NCBI RefSeq assembly: GCF_007747215.1
Contig: NZ_CP036273.1
Location: forward strand, 2,278,322-2,342,321
Source: Urbifossiella limnaea
Lineage (GTDB): Bacteria > Planctomycetota > Planctomycetia > Gemmatales > Gemmataceae
DNA: 64,000 nucleotides
Reading direction: 5' to 3'
Part shown: in pieces, positions 23,845-31,706 of the stretch
Layout of the letters: each line of letters opens with the position of its first letter
Numbering within the stretch: position 1 is the stretch's first letter
Notes under the pieces: generated by a model
What the model was told of the DNA's origin: nothing
What the model saw: only the letters and a program-made list of their open reading frames with translations
Databases searched by the model: none
Program-made: the position numbers and the translations under genes

Positions 23845-25241
23845 CGGTCCCCCCCGAGCAGCCGGCCGAAATTCGCCTGCACCTGCGTCAGTCTAGTGGC
23901 GTCGAACCCGCGCGGGCTGTCCCACCGCCCACTTGTTGCCGGCGGGAACCGCAGCCCGTCTCGAATCTGCACCAGCGGCGCCTCCCAGGCCGGGTTCGCG
24001 GCGCGGCCGCCGGCGGAGTGGTAGACGGCGGCACACCCCAGGTATTGCTGCGCCAGCGAATCCCAGTCCGCGGCCGACGCCGACGCCTGTGCCAGCTCCG
24101 CGGCGACTCGCCGTGCGGTGCCGGTGGGAACTACTAGCCGGCCGGCGTCGTCGGCGTCCCGCGTGGCGGCGAGCCAGCGGTCGAGGGCGGCGACCAGCGC
24201 GGCGGCCTTCTCCTTCGCCGCGGCGCGCGGCGGGTTCGGGCGGTTCATCACGGCTTGCAGCGCCGTCAGTTCCTTCTCGATGCCGGCGCGGTAGCCGGGG
24301 GTGAGATCAAAGGCGGGGCCGGCGGCGGCGGTGTACCACGCCTCCCACGCCGGCCAGCCGAGGGCGCGGGTCGGCGACGCGCCGCCCTTCGGGTCGCGGT
24401 CGGCGACCGACTGGTGGCAGGCGTAGCAGCTCTGCCCCGCGAACTCGGGCCAGGGGCCGGCGCGGTCGGCGCGTGCCCGCAGCAGGTCGGCCGCAGCGCG
24501 GAGGCTGGCGACCTGCCCGACGGCCCACGCCTTGACCTCGAAGCCGGTGTCCGCGGCGGGGTCGGTCCAGTGCTTCCGGTACATCGGGCTGCTCTGGAAG
24601 CGTGCCATCTCGAAGTTCAGCCGCGGGTGGCCGGCGGCGATCAGGTCGTGGTCCACGTCGCGGGTGGCGTCGCCGACGTGACAGCCGACGCAGGCCGAGG
24701 CGCGGGCGACGACGTTCTTGGTCGGCACGAACCCGGTGGCGGCCTTTTCGCGGTTGCTCAGCGCCTTCCACTCCGGGAGGTAGTGAACGGTCAACCACTT
24801 CTCCTCAGGGCCGTGGCACCCCGCGCAACCGACACCCTCCGCGACGGCGCCCGCTTCCGCGCCGGGGACGGCGTGGCACTTCAAGCAGGTGGGGTTGGTG
24901 TGGGCGGGGCCGCAGCCGAGGAGCCTGGCGATGCGAACGGAGTCGGCGTTGAACAGGACGCGGTAGGCGTTGGCGTGCGGGTCGTGGGGGACCGGCGGCA
25001 CGCGGGTGAGGTCGGCGGCCCAAGTGGAGTGCTCGCTGAACCGCTCGCCGGCCCGGCCGCCGCCGTGGCACGACGCCGCGGCGCAACCAAGCCCGCCCGC
25101 GGTGGGAGCAGGTGCGGGGGCCGCTTGTTCCGCCGCCGGGGCTGGCGGTGTGGGGCCGAACAACGCGCCGGCGGCGAGGCCGGCGCCGGCGAGGAGGCAA
25201 ACCGCGGTTCGCACGGCTGGTCTCGCGGTCGTGGGTCGCAT
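23841..25241 (-). CDS. Exported pentahaem c-type cytochrome (second gene of operon), CX4CH first haem
   Basis: 466 residues with a signal peptide (VCLLAGAGLAAGALF). Haem sites: CAAASCH (a CX4CH spacing), CLKCH, CAGCH, CVGCH and CYACH. LIAAGHPRLNFEMARFQ, which supplies a conserved His between haems, is shared with the next cytochrome upstream, showing the two are paralogues. The CX4CH first site is shared too, so it is not a sequencing slip. Between the cytochromes the stop and start overlap by 4 bases. Likely a periplasmic multihaem protein of the cytochrome c554/multihaem family; the electron donor is unknown, but the divergent diaphorase operon is the obvious candidate. Confidence 0.87.
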   Translation of the reverse strand: MRPTTARPAVRTAVCLLAGAGLAAGALFGPTPPAPAAEQAAPAPAPTAGGLGCAAASCHGGGRAGERFSEHSTWAADLTRVPPVPHDPHANAYRVLFNADSVRIARLLGCGPAHTNPTCLKCHAVPGAEAGAVAEGVGCAGCHGPEEKWLTVHYLPEWKALSNREKAATGFVPTKNVVARASACVGCHVGDATRDVDHDLIAAGHPRLNFEMARFQSSPMYRKHWTDPAADTGFEVKAWAVGQVASLRAAADLLRARADRAGPWPEFAGQSCYACHQSVADRDPKGGASPTRALGWPAWEAWYTAAAGPAFDLTPGYRAGIEKELTALQAVMNRPNPPRAAAKEKAAALVAALDRWLAATRDADDAGRLVVPTGTARRVAAELAQASASAADWDSLAQQYLGCAAVYHSAGGRAANPAWEAPLVQIRDGLRFPPATSGRWDSPRGFDATRLTQVQANFGRLLGGDR

Positions 25242-25267
25242 CCGTGCGGGGAATCCTGTGGCGGCCG

Positions 25268-26620
25268 CTACCTTACCAGCGCCCGAACCGCGTCCGCGGC
25301 GCCGGGCGGCAGGTCGAACCGCACTGTGCCGCGCGGCAGCGTCAGCAGCTTCGCGGCCGCGGCGAACGCGGCCGGGTCACGCGTCGCCTTCGAGCGCTCG
25401 AAGGCGGCGGCTCCGTGGTAGACCTGCTCCGTCAGGTCTCGGTCCCACTCGCCAGCCGGGAGTGCCTTCGTGAACCACTCGCGGGCGAATGCCGTCCCGG
25501 AAGCACGCAGCGCCGCCAGTTCTGCCGCCGCCCTCGTCGCAGCCGCTTCCGCGCCGGCATTCGGTCGCGGGCCGCGCATTGCTGTGCGAACGCTCGACAG
25601 TGACGGCACCATCCGATCGACCGGCCAGATCGGCTGCCACGGCACCGAGCCGAGCGGCCGACCATTCGGCGCTGGGTACGCGGCGCCAGAGTCGCCGATG
25701 CGGTGGTGGCACGCGACGCAACTGTACTCGGCGAACTCCGGCCACGGGTCCGCACGCTTCGCCCGGTCGGCGGTCAGTTTGCACGCCGCCTCCGCGTGCG
25801 CAACCCGCCCGATCAGCCAGGCCCGCGTCTCAAAATCGGGGTCGGGGCGACTCTCCGGCTTACTCCGGTCGCGCTCGTACCAGTGCTTCGGCAGGATGAA
25901 CTGGTACGTGGCGAAGTCGAAGTTCAATCGCGGGTGACCGGCCGCGATCATGTCGTGGTTCATGTCACGCAGCGGCAGCCCGTTCCCCGCCGGGGCGCCG
26001 ACGTGACACCCGACGCACGCCAGGGCACGCTCGCCGAGCTCGTACAGCTTCGACATCCCGCCCGCGTCGTACCCGGCGGGGCGAGTCGGTGCCGTGAAGC
26101 CGGTGTGCGACTGGAGCCAGCCGCTGGCGTTGCCGTGGCAGGCCTCGCAGCTCACCCCCTCGGCGCGGAGCGAAACGGCGTGGGGGTCGTTGTTCGTTGC
26201 GAGGGTCGGGTTGGTGTGGCAGGCCAGGCAGCGGGCCTCGGCCGTCGCCTTCACCTTCGGCACGCCGGGCGACGCCTCGCCGGTCAGGGCGATCATCATC
26301 TTCGTCGCCAGTTCGCCGTCCAGCACCACGTAGGCCCGGCGGTGCGGGTCGGCGGCGGCCCACACGAGCGCCGACGAGGCCCAACTCGTCGGCGTGGGGC
26401 CGGTGCGGAACACGTCGCTACCGGGGGCACCGTGACAGCCGACGGACGAGCACCCACCCTGACCGACGGCGCGGCCGACGACCGCGGGAACCGCCTTGTC
26501 TTCGGGGCGTGTGGTCGCAGTTCCTTGGACGCCGGCTGCGGGGCGGACGGTCGCCCAGCACGCGGCCGTGACCAGCACGGCCGGTGCGAACACGGCGAGA
26601 ACGGAGCCGGTACGCGTCAT
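25268..26620 (-). CDS. Exported pentahaem c-type cytochrome (first gene of operon), CX4CH first haem
   Basis: 450 residues from ATG 26618-26620 (a start 22 codons upstream is in frame but would precede the signal peptide VLAVFAPAVLVTAACWATV). Haem sites: CSSVGCH (CX4CH), CLACH, CEACH, CVGCH and CVACHH. MIAAGHPRLNFDFATYQFIL matches its downstream paralogue. The mature protein is about 420 residues and probably periplasmic. It heads the three-cytochrome operon, 26 bases before the next gene, and is divergent from the membrane/decahaem/diaphorase operon across about 190 bp, so both arms may be co-regulated. Confidence 0.87.
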   Translation of the reverse strand: MTRTGSVLAVFAPAVLVTAACWATVRPAAGVQGTATTRPEDKAVPAVVGRAVGQGGCSSVGCHGAPGSDVFRTGPTPTSWASSALVWAAADPHRRAYVVLDGELATKMMIALTGEASPGVPKVKATAEARCLACHTNPTLATNNDPHAVSLRAEGVSCEACHGNASGWLQSHTGFTAPTRPAGYDAGGMSKLYELGERALACVGCHVGAPAGNGLPLRDMNHDMIAAGHPRLNFDFATYQFILPKHWYERDRSKPESRPDPDFETRAWLIGRVAHAEAACKLTADRAKRADPWPEFAEYSCVACHHRIGDSGAAYPAPNGRPLGSVPWQPIWPVDRMVPSLSSVRTAMRGPRPNAGAEAAATRAAAELAALRASGTAFAREWFTKALPAGEWDRDLTEQVYHGAAAFERSKATRDPAAFAAAAKLLTLPRGTVRFDLPPGAADAVRALVR

Positions 26621-26808
26621 GCGGTGCGGGCCGGTCGGGGGGTGGAAAAGACGACGGTAGTTTCCCATTTTTCCCGGTCGGTACAAGCCCGCGGACGCAT
26701 TTTCCGCTATCCTCCCCGCACGCCGCCCCGCACGGACCGACCTTCACCGTTCTGCGACAGGCCGTTGACACCGGGGCGGGGCGTGGTAGCATCCGGCTGT
26801 TTCACCCG
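26621..26808. promoter_or_regulatory. Divergent promoter region of the two redox operons
   Basis: 188 bp between the first pentahaem cytochrome and the membrane protein gene. It holds the rightward consensus promoter at 26765-26792 and, leftward, a weak TTGTAC with 17-base spacing to AAACTA inside the run TTTCCCATTTTTCCC (about 26661-26675). I see no obvious operator palindrome, but the AT-rich patch around 26660-26680 is the natural site for a regulator. Confidence 0.5.
26765..26792 (+). promoter_or_regulatory. Consensus sigma-70 promoter of the redox/export operon
   Basis: TTGACA (26765-26770), 16-base spacer, TAGCAT (26787-26792). Transcription would start near 26799, about 20 bases before GTG 26821. 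A perfect -35 is rare in this GC-rich window. Confidence 0.7.
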
Positions 26809-26820
26809 GTGGGGTTCCGC

Positions 26821-27789
26821 GTGCTCCTCAGCAAGAACTGGCCCGTCGGCCGCCGGGTGGCCGTGGTCCTCGCCGCCACCGCCGCCGCCGCGCTCGTGCC
26901 CTACGCGGTCATGCGGCTGACCGGCCGGTGGGTGGCGCCGAGCAGCCCCGCCGGCGTGCTCCTCGGGCTCGTCGGCGCCGCCATCATCTTCTTCGAGATG
27001 GCCCTGTACGTGCGGAAGAAACTCCGCCGCTTCAAGGGCTGGCCGCCGATCCTGTGGAACGTCCGCCTGTGGCTGTGGGTCCACGTCGTCCTCGGCATCG
27101 CCGTGCTGCCGATCATCCTGGTTCACGGCGGGTACGGCCTCGGCGGGTTCGTACCGGCCGCGACGATGCTCCTGTTCATCGCCACCATCGCCAGCGGCGT
27201 CTGGGGGCTCGTCGTCCAGCAGTGGCTGCCCCAAACGCTCATCGACGAGGTGCCCGACGAGACGGTCGCGTCGCAGGTGGACCGCGTGGCCGCGGGGTAC
27301 ATCGGCAAGAAGCCGGTGGTGTGGTCGGCGGACAACGACCGCGACCGCACCGGCGAGGTGTTCCGGCTGCTGGAGTCGCTGACGCTCGAAGGTGCCGAAC
27401 CCGGCGAGGTGCTGCCGGTGCCGGGCGGCGGGGCGGTGGTGGCGGCGCGGTCGGAGGCGCTGGTCCGCGGCAAGCCGGCCGAGGAGCTGTGGCTGTTCTG
27501 CGAAGGGATTCTCGTACCGTACCTGGAGCGCGGCCGGGCGTCGGTGTCGCCGCTGAAGTCGGAGTACGACGCCCGCCGCCGCTTCGCCCAGCTCCGCGAG
27601 ACGCTACCCGCCGAGGCGTTCCCCGCGATCGACCGGCTGGAGCAGCTGGCCCAGTACCGCCGCGAGTGGGACACGCAGCGGCGGGTGAACGGCTGGCTGC
27701 ACGCCTGGGTGCCGGTCCACCTCGGCCTGTCCGCGGCAATGACCGGGCTGATGATCGTCCACGCGGTCCGCGCCCTGAAGTACTGGTAA
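26821..27789 (+). CDS. Integral membrane protein, candidate b-type cytochrome subunit
   Basis: 322 residues from GTG 26821 (GTG 26809 is an alternative). Five hydrophobic segments: two at the N-terminus, two central (LWVHVVLGIAVLPIILVHGG, then AATMLLFIATIASGVWGLVV), and one at the C-terminus (HLGLSAAMTGLMIVHAVRAL). His residues sit inside or at the ends of helices in pairs about 10-14 residues apart, the pattern expected of bis-His haem b ligands. A soluble domain of about 140 residues lies between helices 4 and 5. No exact family recognised. It directly precedes the decahaem cytochrome (3-base gap), so it probably forms its membrane electron gate. Confidence 0.65.
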   Translation: MLLSKNWPVGRRVAVVLAATAAAALVPYAVMRLTGRWVAPSSPAGVLLGLVGAAIIFFEMALYVRKKLRRFKGWPPILWNVRLWLWVHVVLGIAVLPIILVHGGYGLGGFVPAATMLLFIATIASGVWGLVVQQWLPQTLIDEVPDETVASQVDRVAAGYIGKKPVVWSADNDRDRTGEVFRLLESLTLEGAEPGEVLPVPGGGAVVAARSEALVRGKPAEELWLFCEGILVPYLERGRASVSPLKSEYDARRRFAQLRETLPAEAFPAIDRLEQLAQYRREWDTQRRVNGWLHAWVPVHLGLSAAMTGLMIVHAVRALKYW

Positions 27790-27792
27790 CCC

Positions 27793-29316
27793 ATGCCACG
27801 CTCGCCGAGCCGCGATCGGTCCGACCGCTTCACCGGGTTCCGCGGCTACGTCCGCGTGCCGGACGCCTACGCCCGCGCCAAGTCGGTGGCGCTGCTGTCG
27901 GCCGGCGTGCTGCTCGGGCTGTGGCTGGTGGTCGAGGCGGCCCACCCGCGGGCCGGGGCGTTCCACACGCACGGCGAGCTGGCCAACCCGCACGCCGCGT
28001 GGGACCAGGACTGCGCCGCGTGCCACCGCTCGCAGGGGATCGGCGACTTCAGCCTGTCGAACGTGCTGAACGCCCGCGACCGCTGGCACGACCTGACGTG
28101 TACGAAGTGCCACGCCGGCCCGCCGCACCACGCCACCGTGGCCGACACCGCGTTCCACGACCGCTGCTCGAACTGCCACCACGACCACGCCGGCCGCACG
28201 ACTTCGCTCACGGACATCTCGGACGAGCACTGCGTGCGCTGCCACCAAAACCTACCGGCGGCGCACGTCGCGGGGCAGAGCGGCTACGAGGCCGTCGTCA
28301 CCGCCTTCGCGGGGAACCACCCCGAGTTCCGCGTGCTCCGGGACTACCCGCCCGGCCAGAACTACACGCCGCGGAAGTTGAAGTTCAGCCACGCCGTTCA
28401 CATGACGCCGGGCCTGACGAACCGCATGACCACAGAGCGCGTCGCGCAGCTGGGCGGCCCCGACGCCGCGAAGCGCTACGAGGGGTACAACACGGCCGAG
28501 GGCATCGCCCTGAACTGCGCCGCCTGCCACCAGCTCGACGCCCAGGCGCCCGATCATCCCGGCGTGCCGCGGGCCGAGGGGGCGTATTACCTGCCGATCA
28601 AGTTCGAGAACCACTGCCAGTCGTGCCACCCGCTCGCGGCTCCGCCGGGAAAGGCGGGCACCGCCGTGGTGGACGGATTCCCCGTCCCGCACCAGTCGGA
28701 GGGCGGCAGCCTCGCGGCGCTCCTCCGCGGCGGGTACGCCGCGAACCTGCTCAGGGCGAGCCCGGCCGCCGCGAAAGCGCCACTGCCCGGCGGCCGTCTC
28801 GACCCCGCCCCCGCGCCGAAGGAACTGACCGAGTTCGGGGCCGCCGTGGATTCGCTCACCAGCACCGCGCAGAACCAACTGCACGGCGGCGGTGCGACGT
28901 GCGGTAAGTGCCACTACCCGACACCCGGCGGCGCCTCCTTGCCGGGGGTCTCGAAGTTGCCGCAGCACACCGTGTGGTTCCAGCACGCGAAGTTTAACCA
29001 CGTCAGCCACCGCGGGCTGACGTGCGCCGAGTGCCACCCCGGCACCGGTCGCCCCGCCGCGCCGATCGGCAGCGTCAACGAGGTGGAGCCGATCGCCATC
29101 CGCGGGGTGAAGTCGTGCCAGGCGTGCCACGCCCCCGCCGGCACGCCGGTGGTGCAGGACGACGGCACGACGACGTTCGCGGCCGGGGTGCGGCACCGGT
29201 GCACCGACTGCCACCGCTACCACAACGGCGACCGCCCGCTGCACGGCCTCGGCAGCCCCCGCCGCGACCCGCAGACGCCCCAGACGCTTGCCGACTTCCT
29301 CAAGGGCGGGAAGTAG
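27793..29316 (+). CDS. Membrane-anchored decahaem c-type cytochrome
   Basis: 507 residues. A single N-terminal transmembrane anchor (VALLSAGVLLGLWLVVEA, about residues 35-52) is followed by ten CxxCH sites: CAACH, CTKCH, CSNCHHDH, CVRCH, CAACH, CQSCH, CGKCH, CAECH, CQACH and CTDCH. Several spare His residues can act as distal ligands. The architecture suggests a periplasmic electron wire of the cytochrome c3/paired-CXXCH type. The gene begins 3 bases after the b-type-like membrane gene and precedes the diaphorase genes, placing it between a cytosolic NAD(P)H oxidiser and extracytoplasmic acceptors. Acceptors are unknown. Confidence 0.9.
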   Translation: MPRSPSRDRSDRFTGFRGYVRVPDAYARAKSVALLSAGVLLGLWLVVEAAHPRAGAFHTHGELANPHAAWDQDCAACHRSQGIGDFSLSNVLNARDRWHDLTCTKCHAGPPHHATVADTAFHDRCSNCHHDHAGRTTSLTDISDEHCVRCHQNLPAAHVAGQSGYEAVVTAFAGNHPEFRVLRDYPPGQNYTPRKLKFSHAVHMTPGLTNRMTTERVAQLGGPDAAKRYEGYNTAEGIALNCAACHQLDAQAPDHPGVPRAEGAYYLPIKFENHCQSCHPLAAPPGKAGTAVVDGFPVPHQSEGGSLAALLRGGYAANLLRASPAAAKAPLPGGRLDPAPAPKELTEFGAAVDSLTSTAQNQLHGGGATCGKCHYPTPGGASLPGVSKLPQHTVWFQHAKFNHVSHRGLTCAECHPGTGRPAAPIGSVNEVEPIAIRGVKSCQACHAPAGTPVVQDDGTTTFAAGVRHRCTDCHRYHNGDRPLHGLGSPRRDPQTPQTLADFLKGGK

Positions 29317-29344
29317 CCCCCTGCTTTCTTCGCCGCTCGCGGCG

Positions 29345-31591
29345 ATGCACCGGACCGCCGCCATGATGATCGTGAAGCGACTCCGCGAGATCCAGAACCG
29401 GTACGGCTTCCTGCCGGACCGCGAACTGGCCCAGCTCGCGCGCCTCGTCGGCGTGCCGATGTACCGCATCGAGGAGGTCGCCAGCTTCTTCCCCGCGTTC
29501 CGCCAGGAGCGCGACAAGCCGGCCGTCCTCGAAGTCCGCGTCTGCCGCGACGTGACCTGCGCCCACAAGGGCGCCGGCAACCTCCTCAACAGTAAGACCG
29601 GCCTCCTGACGCTGTGCAACGACGACGCCATCGCGGCGGACCTGGCAAAGAACGCCCCCGGCTGGGCGGAGGAAGCCCGTAAGGCACCCGGCGGCAAGCG
29701 CATCGAGCTGCCGACGCCGTCGCCCGACCGCTGCAAACTGGTCGTCGAAGGGGTGTCGTGCCTCGGCCGCTGCGACCGCGCTCCGGCCGTGTGGGTCGAG
29801 CGCAACCCGATGCCGGCCGACGAGCACCACCACGCGTGGGTGTTCGCCCGCAAGGCCGGCGAGAAGGCCGACGCCTTCCGCCAGCGGATGGAAGCCACCA
29901 TCCGCGCCATCGCCGCCGGCGGGCACGTCGAGCCGGACACCGATTCGACATACGAGCCCGGCACGAACGTCGAGTACGGGATGCCGGCGCTGCCGCCCGA
30001 CCCGCGGGCGCGGTCGCTGGCCGAGTTCGAACTTCCGGACGAGCTGCCGAGCGCGAAGTGGGAGATCGACTGTTACGCCACCCAGAACCACCCGCGCGAC
30101 TACCGCGGGGTCAAGGAAGTGGCGAACTGGCTGGCCGAGCGCCCGGAGACGGCCCGCCAGTTGAAGGACGGCGAGCAGCCGGTGCCGCTCCCGCCCGACG
30201 GCCTCGGCGGCGACAAGCTCAAAGACTGGGTGAAGGCCAACCACCCGTTCCTGGCCGAGCTCGCGGCGTCGAACCTGCTCGGCATGGGTGGCGCCGGCGA
30301 GCCGGCCTACGACAAGTGGTCGCAGCTGCTCCTCGCTCGCGGCAAGGGGCCGGACAAGTACATCGTTTGTAACGGGGACGAAAGCGAGCCCGGCACCTTC
30401 AAGGACCGCGAACTGCTTCTGCGGACGCCGCACCTCATCGTCGAAGGGCTGATCCTCGCCGGGCTGCTGACGGGGGCGACGGCCGGGTACATCTACATTC
30501 GCCACGAGTACCACGAACAGATTCACGCGATCGACACCGAGATCAAGCGCGCGGAGCGGCTCGGCGCGTGCGGGCCGGACGTGTTCGGCAGCGGCATCAG
30601 CTTCCGCGCCGAGGTGTTCGAGAGCCCCGGCGGCTACATCTGTGGCGAGCAGAGCGCCCTGATCGAGGCGATGGAAGACAAGCGCGGCCAGCCGCGCCAG
30701 CGGCCGCCCGAACTGCAAACCAATGGTCTGTGGGACCAGCCGACGGTCGTGAACAACGTCGAGACGCTGGGGTGGGTCCCGTACATCATTACCCGCAAGG
30801 GCAAGTCCTACGCCGGCGCCGGGTACAAGGTGCCGGGCACGGAGGCGGCGTTCGGCGGCCGGCGGCTGTTCTCGATCAGCGGTGACGTGAAGCGGCCGGG
30901 CGTGTACGAGGTGCCGGTCGGCATCCCGCTCGGCGAGGTGTTCGACGACCCGAAGTACTGCGGCGGCGTGCCGAACGGCCTGTTCGCGGTCGCCCCGTCG
31001 GGGCCGTCGAGCGGTATCGTGCCTGCTGCGATTCCCATCGCCCCCGTACCCGACGCGGCCGGTTATGACGCGTGGCTGGCGAAGGTGCTCGGCAGCTTCC
31101 GGAGCCCGGCCGAGAAGGCGGCGATGGAGCGGATCGCCAAGAATCACCTGCCGCCCGGCGCGACGACTCTCGACATCCGCCAGCTGCCGATGGATTTGAA
31201 CTTCTTCCGCGGCGTGAACGGGGCGTTGCGCTTGAAGGTGGGCATCGCGCTGGGGGCGGCCATCGTCGTGTACGCCACCGGCACGGACGCGCTGTCGCAG
31301 GCGGTGAACTACACGCGGTTCTTCCGCAACGAGTCGTGCGGGAAGTGCGTGCCGTGTCGGCTCGGGTCGCAGAAGCTGTACCAGATCGGCCTCGACCTGA
31401 TCCGCCAGCGCGCCGCCGGTCAGGCGTTCAGCACGTCGGACCTGAAGGGCGTCGGCGAGGACGTGAAGACGCTGACCGAGGCGATGGCGCAGACCAGCAT
31501 CTGCGGGCTGGGCCAGATCGCCCCGGTACCGATGGCGTCGGCGCTGGAGTACTTCCTGCTGCCGGCGGCGCAGGCCGCGAAGGGGTCGTGA
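29345..31591 (+). CDS. NuoE-NuoF (HoxF-like) fusion: NAD(P)H diaphorase flavoprotein
   Basis: 748 residues from ATG 29345 (ATG 29363 also possible). The N-terminal thioredoxin-like NuoE part has [2Fe-2S] ligands Cys67, Cys72, Cys139 and Cys143; the gap between pairs is longer than usual, so it carries an insert. The NuoF part follows: NLLGMGGAGEPAYDKW (FMN site), IVCNGDESEPGTFKDRELL (NADH/FMN), FESPGGYICGEQSALIEAM, and the N3-type cluster motif SCGKCVPCR (Cys665, 668, 671) with a fourth Cys in TSICGLGQ. This is the same fusion as HoxF of bidirectional hydrogenases, but no hydrogenase genes are present. It would oxidise NAD(P)H, or reduce NAD, and pass electrons to the next gene's Fe-S chain. 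Confidence 0.92.
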   Translation: MHRTAAMMIVKRLREIQNRYGFLPDRELAQLARLVGVPMYRIEEVASFFPAFRQERDKPAVLEVRVCRDVTCAHKGAGNLLNSKTGLLTLCNDDAIAADLAKNAPGWAEEARKAPGGKRIELPTPSPDRCKLVVEGVSCLGRCDRAPAVWVERNPMPADEHHHAWVFARKAGEKADAFRQRMEATIRAIAAGGHVEPDTDSTYEPGTNVEYGMPALPPDPRARSLAEFELPDELPSAKWEIDCYATQNHPRDYRGVKEVANWLAERPETARQLKDGEQPVPLPPDGLGGDKLKDWVKANHPFLAELAASNLLGMGGAGEPAYDKWSQLLLARGKGPDKYIVCNGDESEPGTFKDRELLLRTPHLIVEGLILAGLLTGATAGYIYIRHEYHEQIHAIDTEIKRAERLGACGPDVFGSGISFRAEVFESPGGYICGEQSALIEAMEDKRGQPRQRPPELQTNGLWDQPTVVNNVETLGWVPYIITRKGKSYAGAGYKVPGTEAAFGGRRLFSISGDVKRPGVYEVPVGIPLGEVFDDPKYCGGVPNGLFAVAPSGPSSGIVPAAIPIAPVPDAAGYDAWLAKVLGSFRSPAEKAAMERIAKNHLPPGATTLDIRQLPMDLNFFRGVNGALRLKVGIALGAAIVVYATGTDALSQAVNYTRFFRNESCGKCVPCRLGSQKLYQIGLDLIRQRAAGQAFSTSDLKGVGEDVKTLTEAMAQTSICGLGQIAPVPMASALEYFLLPAAQAAKGS

Positions 31592-31596
31592 CGCAG

Positions 31597-31675
31597 GCGA
31601 GCGGCCCGCGCGAGCGGGCTGCTGGTAATCGCACCAGTGGCGCTCAGGAACAGCCCGCTCACGCGGGCCGCTCGC
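31597..31675. repeat. Palindromic repeat between the diaphorase and the Fe-S/cNMP gene
   Basis: Arms 31597-31623 and 31649-31675 are inverted repeats (GCGAGCGGCCCGCG core) with two or three mismatches and a 25-base loop. It starts 6 bases after the NuoEF stop, inside the operon, so it could attenuate or protect the transcript. The sequence looks like an element dispersed in Gemmata-type genomes (from memory, unverified). Confidence 0.75.
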
Positions 31676-31706
31676 CCGGCGAGCGTTCGACGACAAGGAC
31701 AGACCG

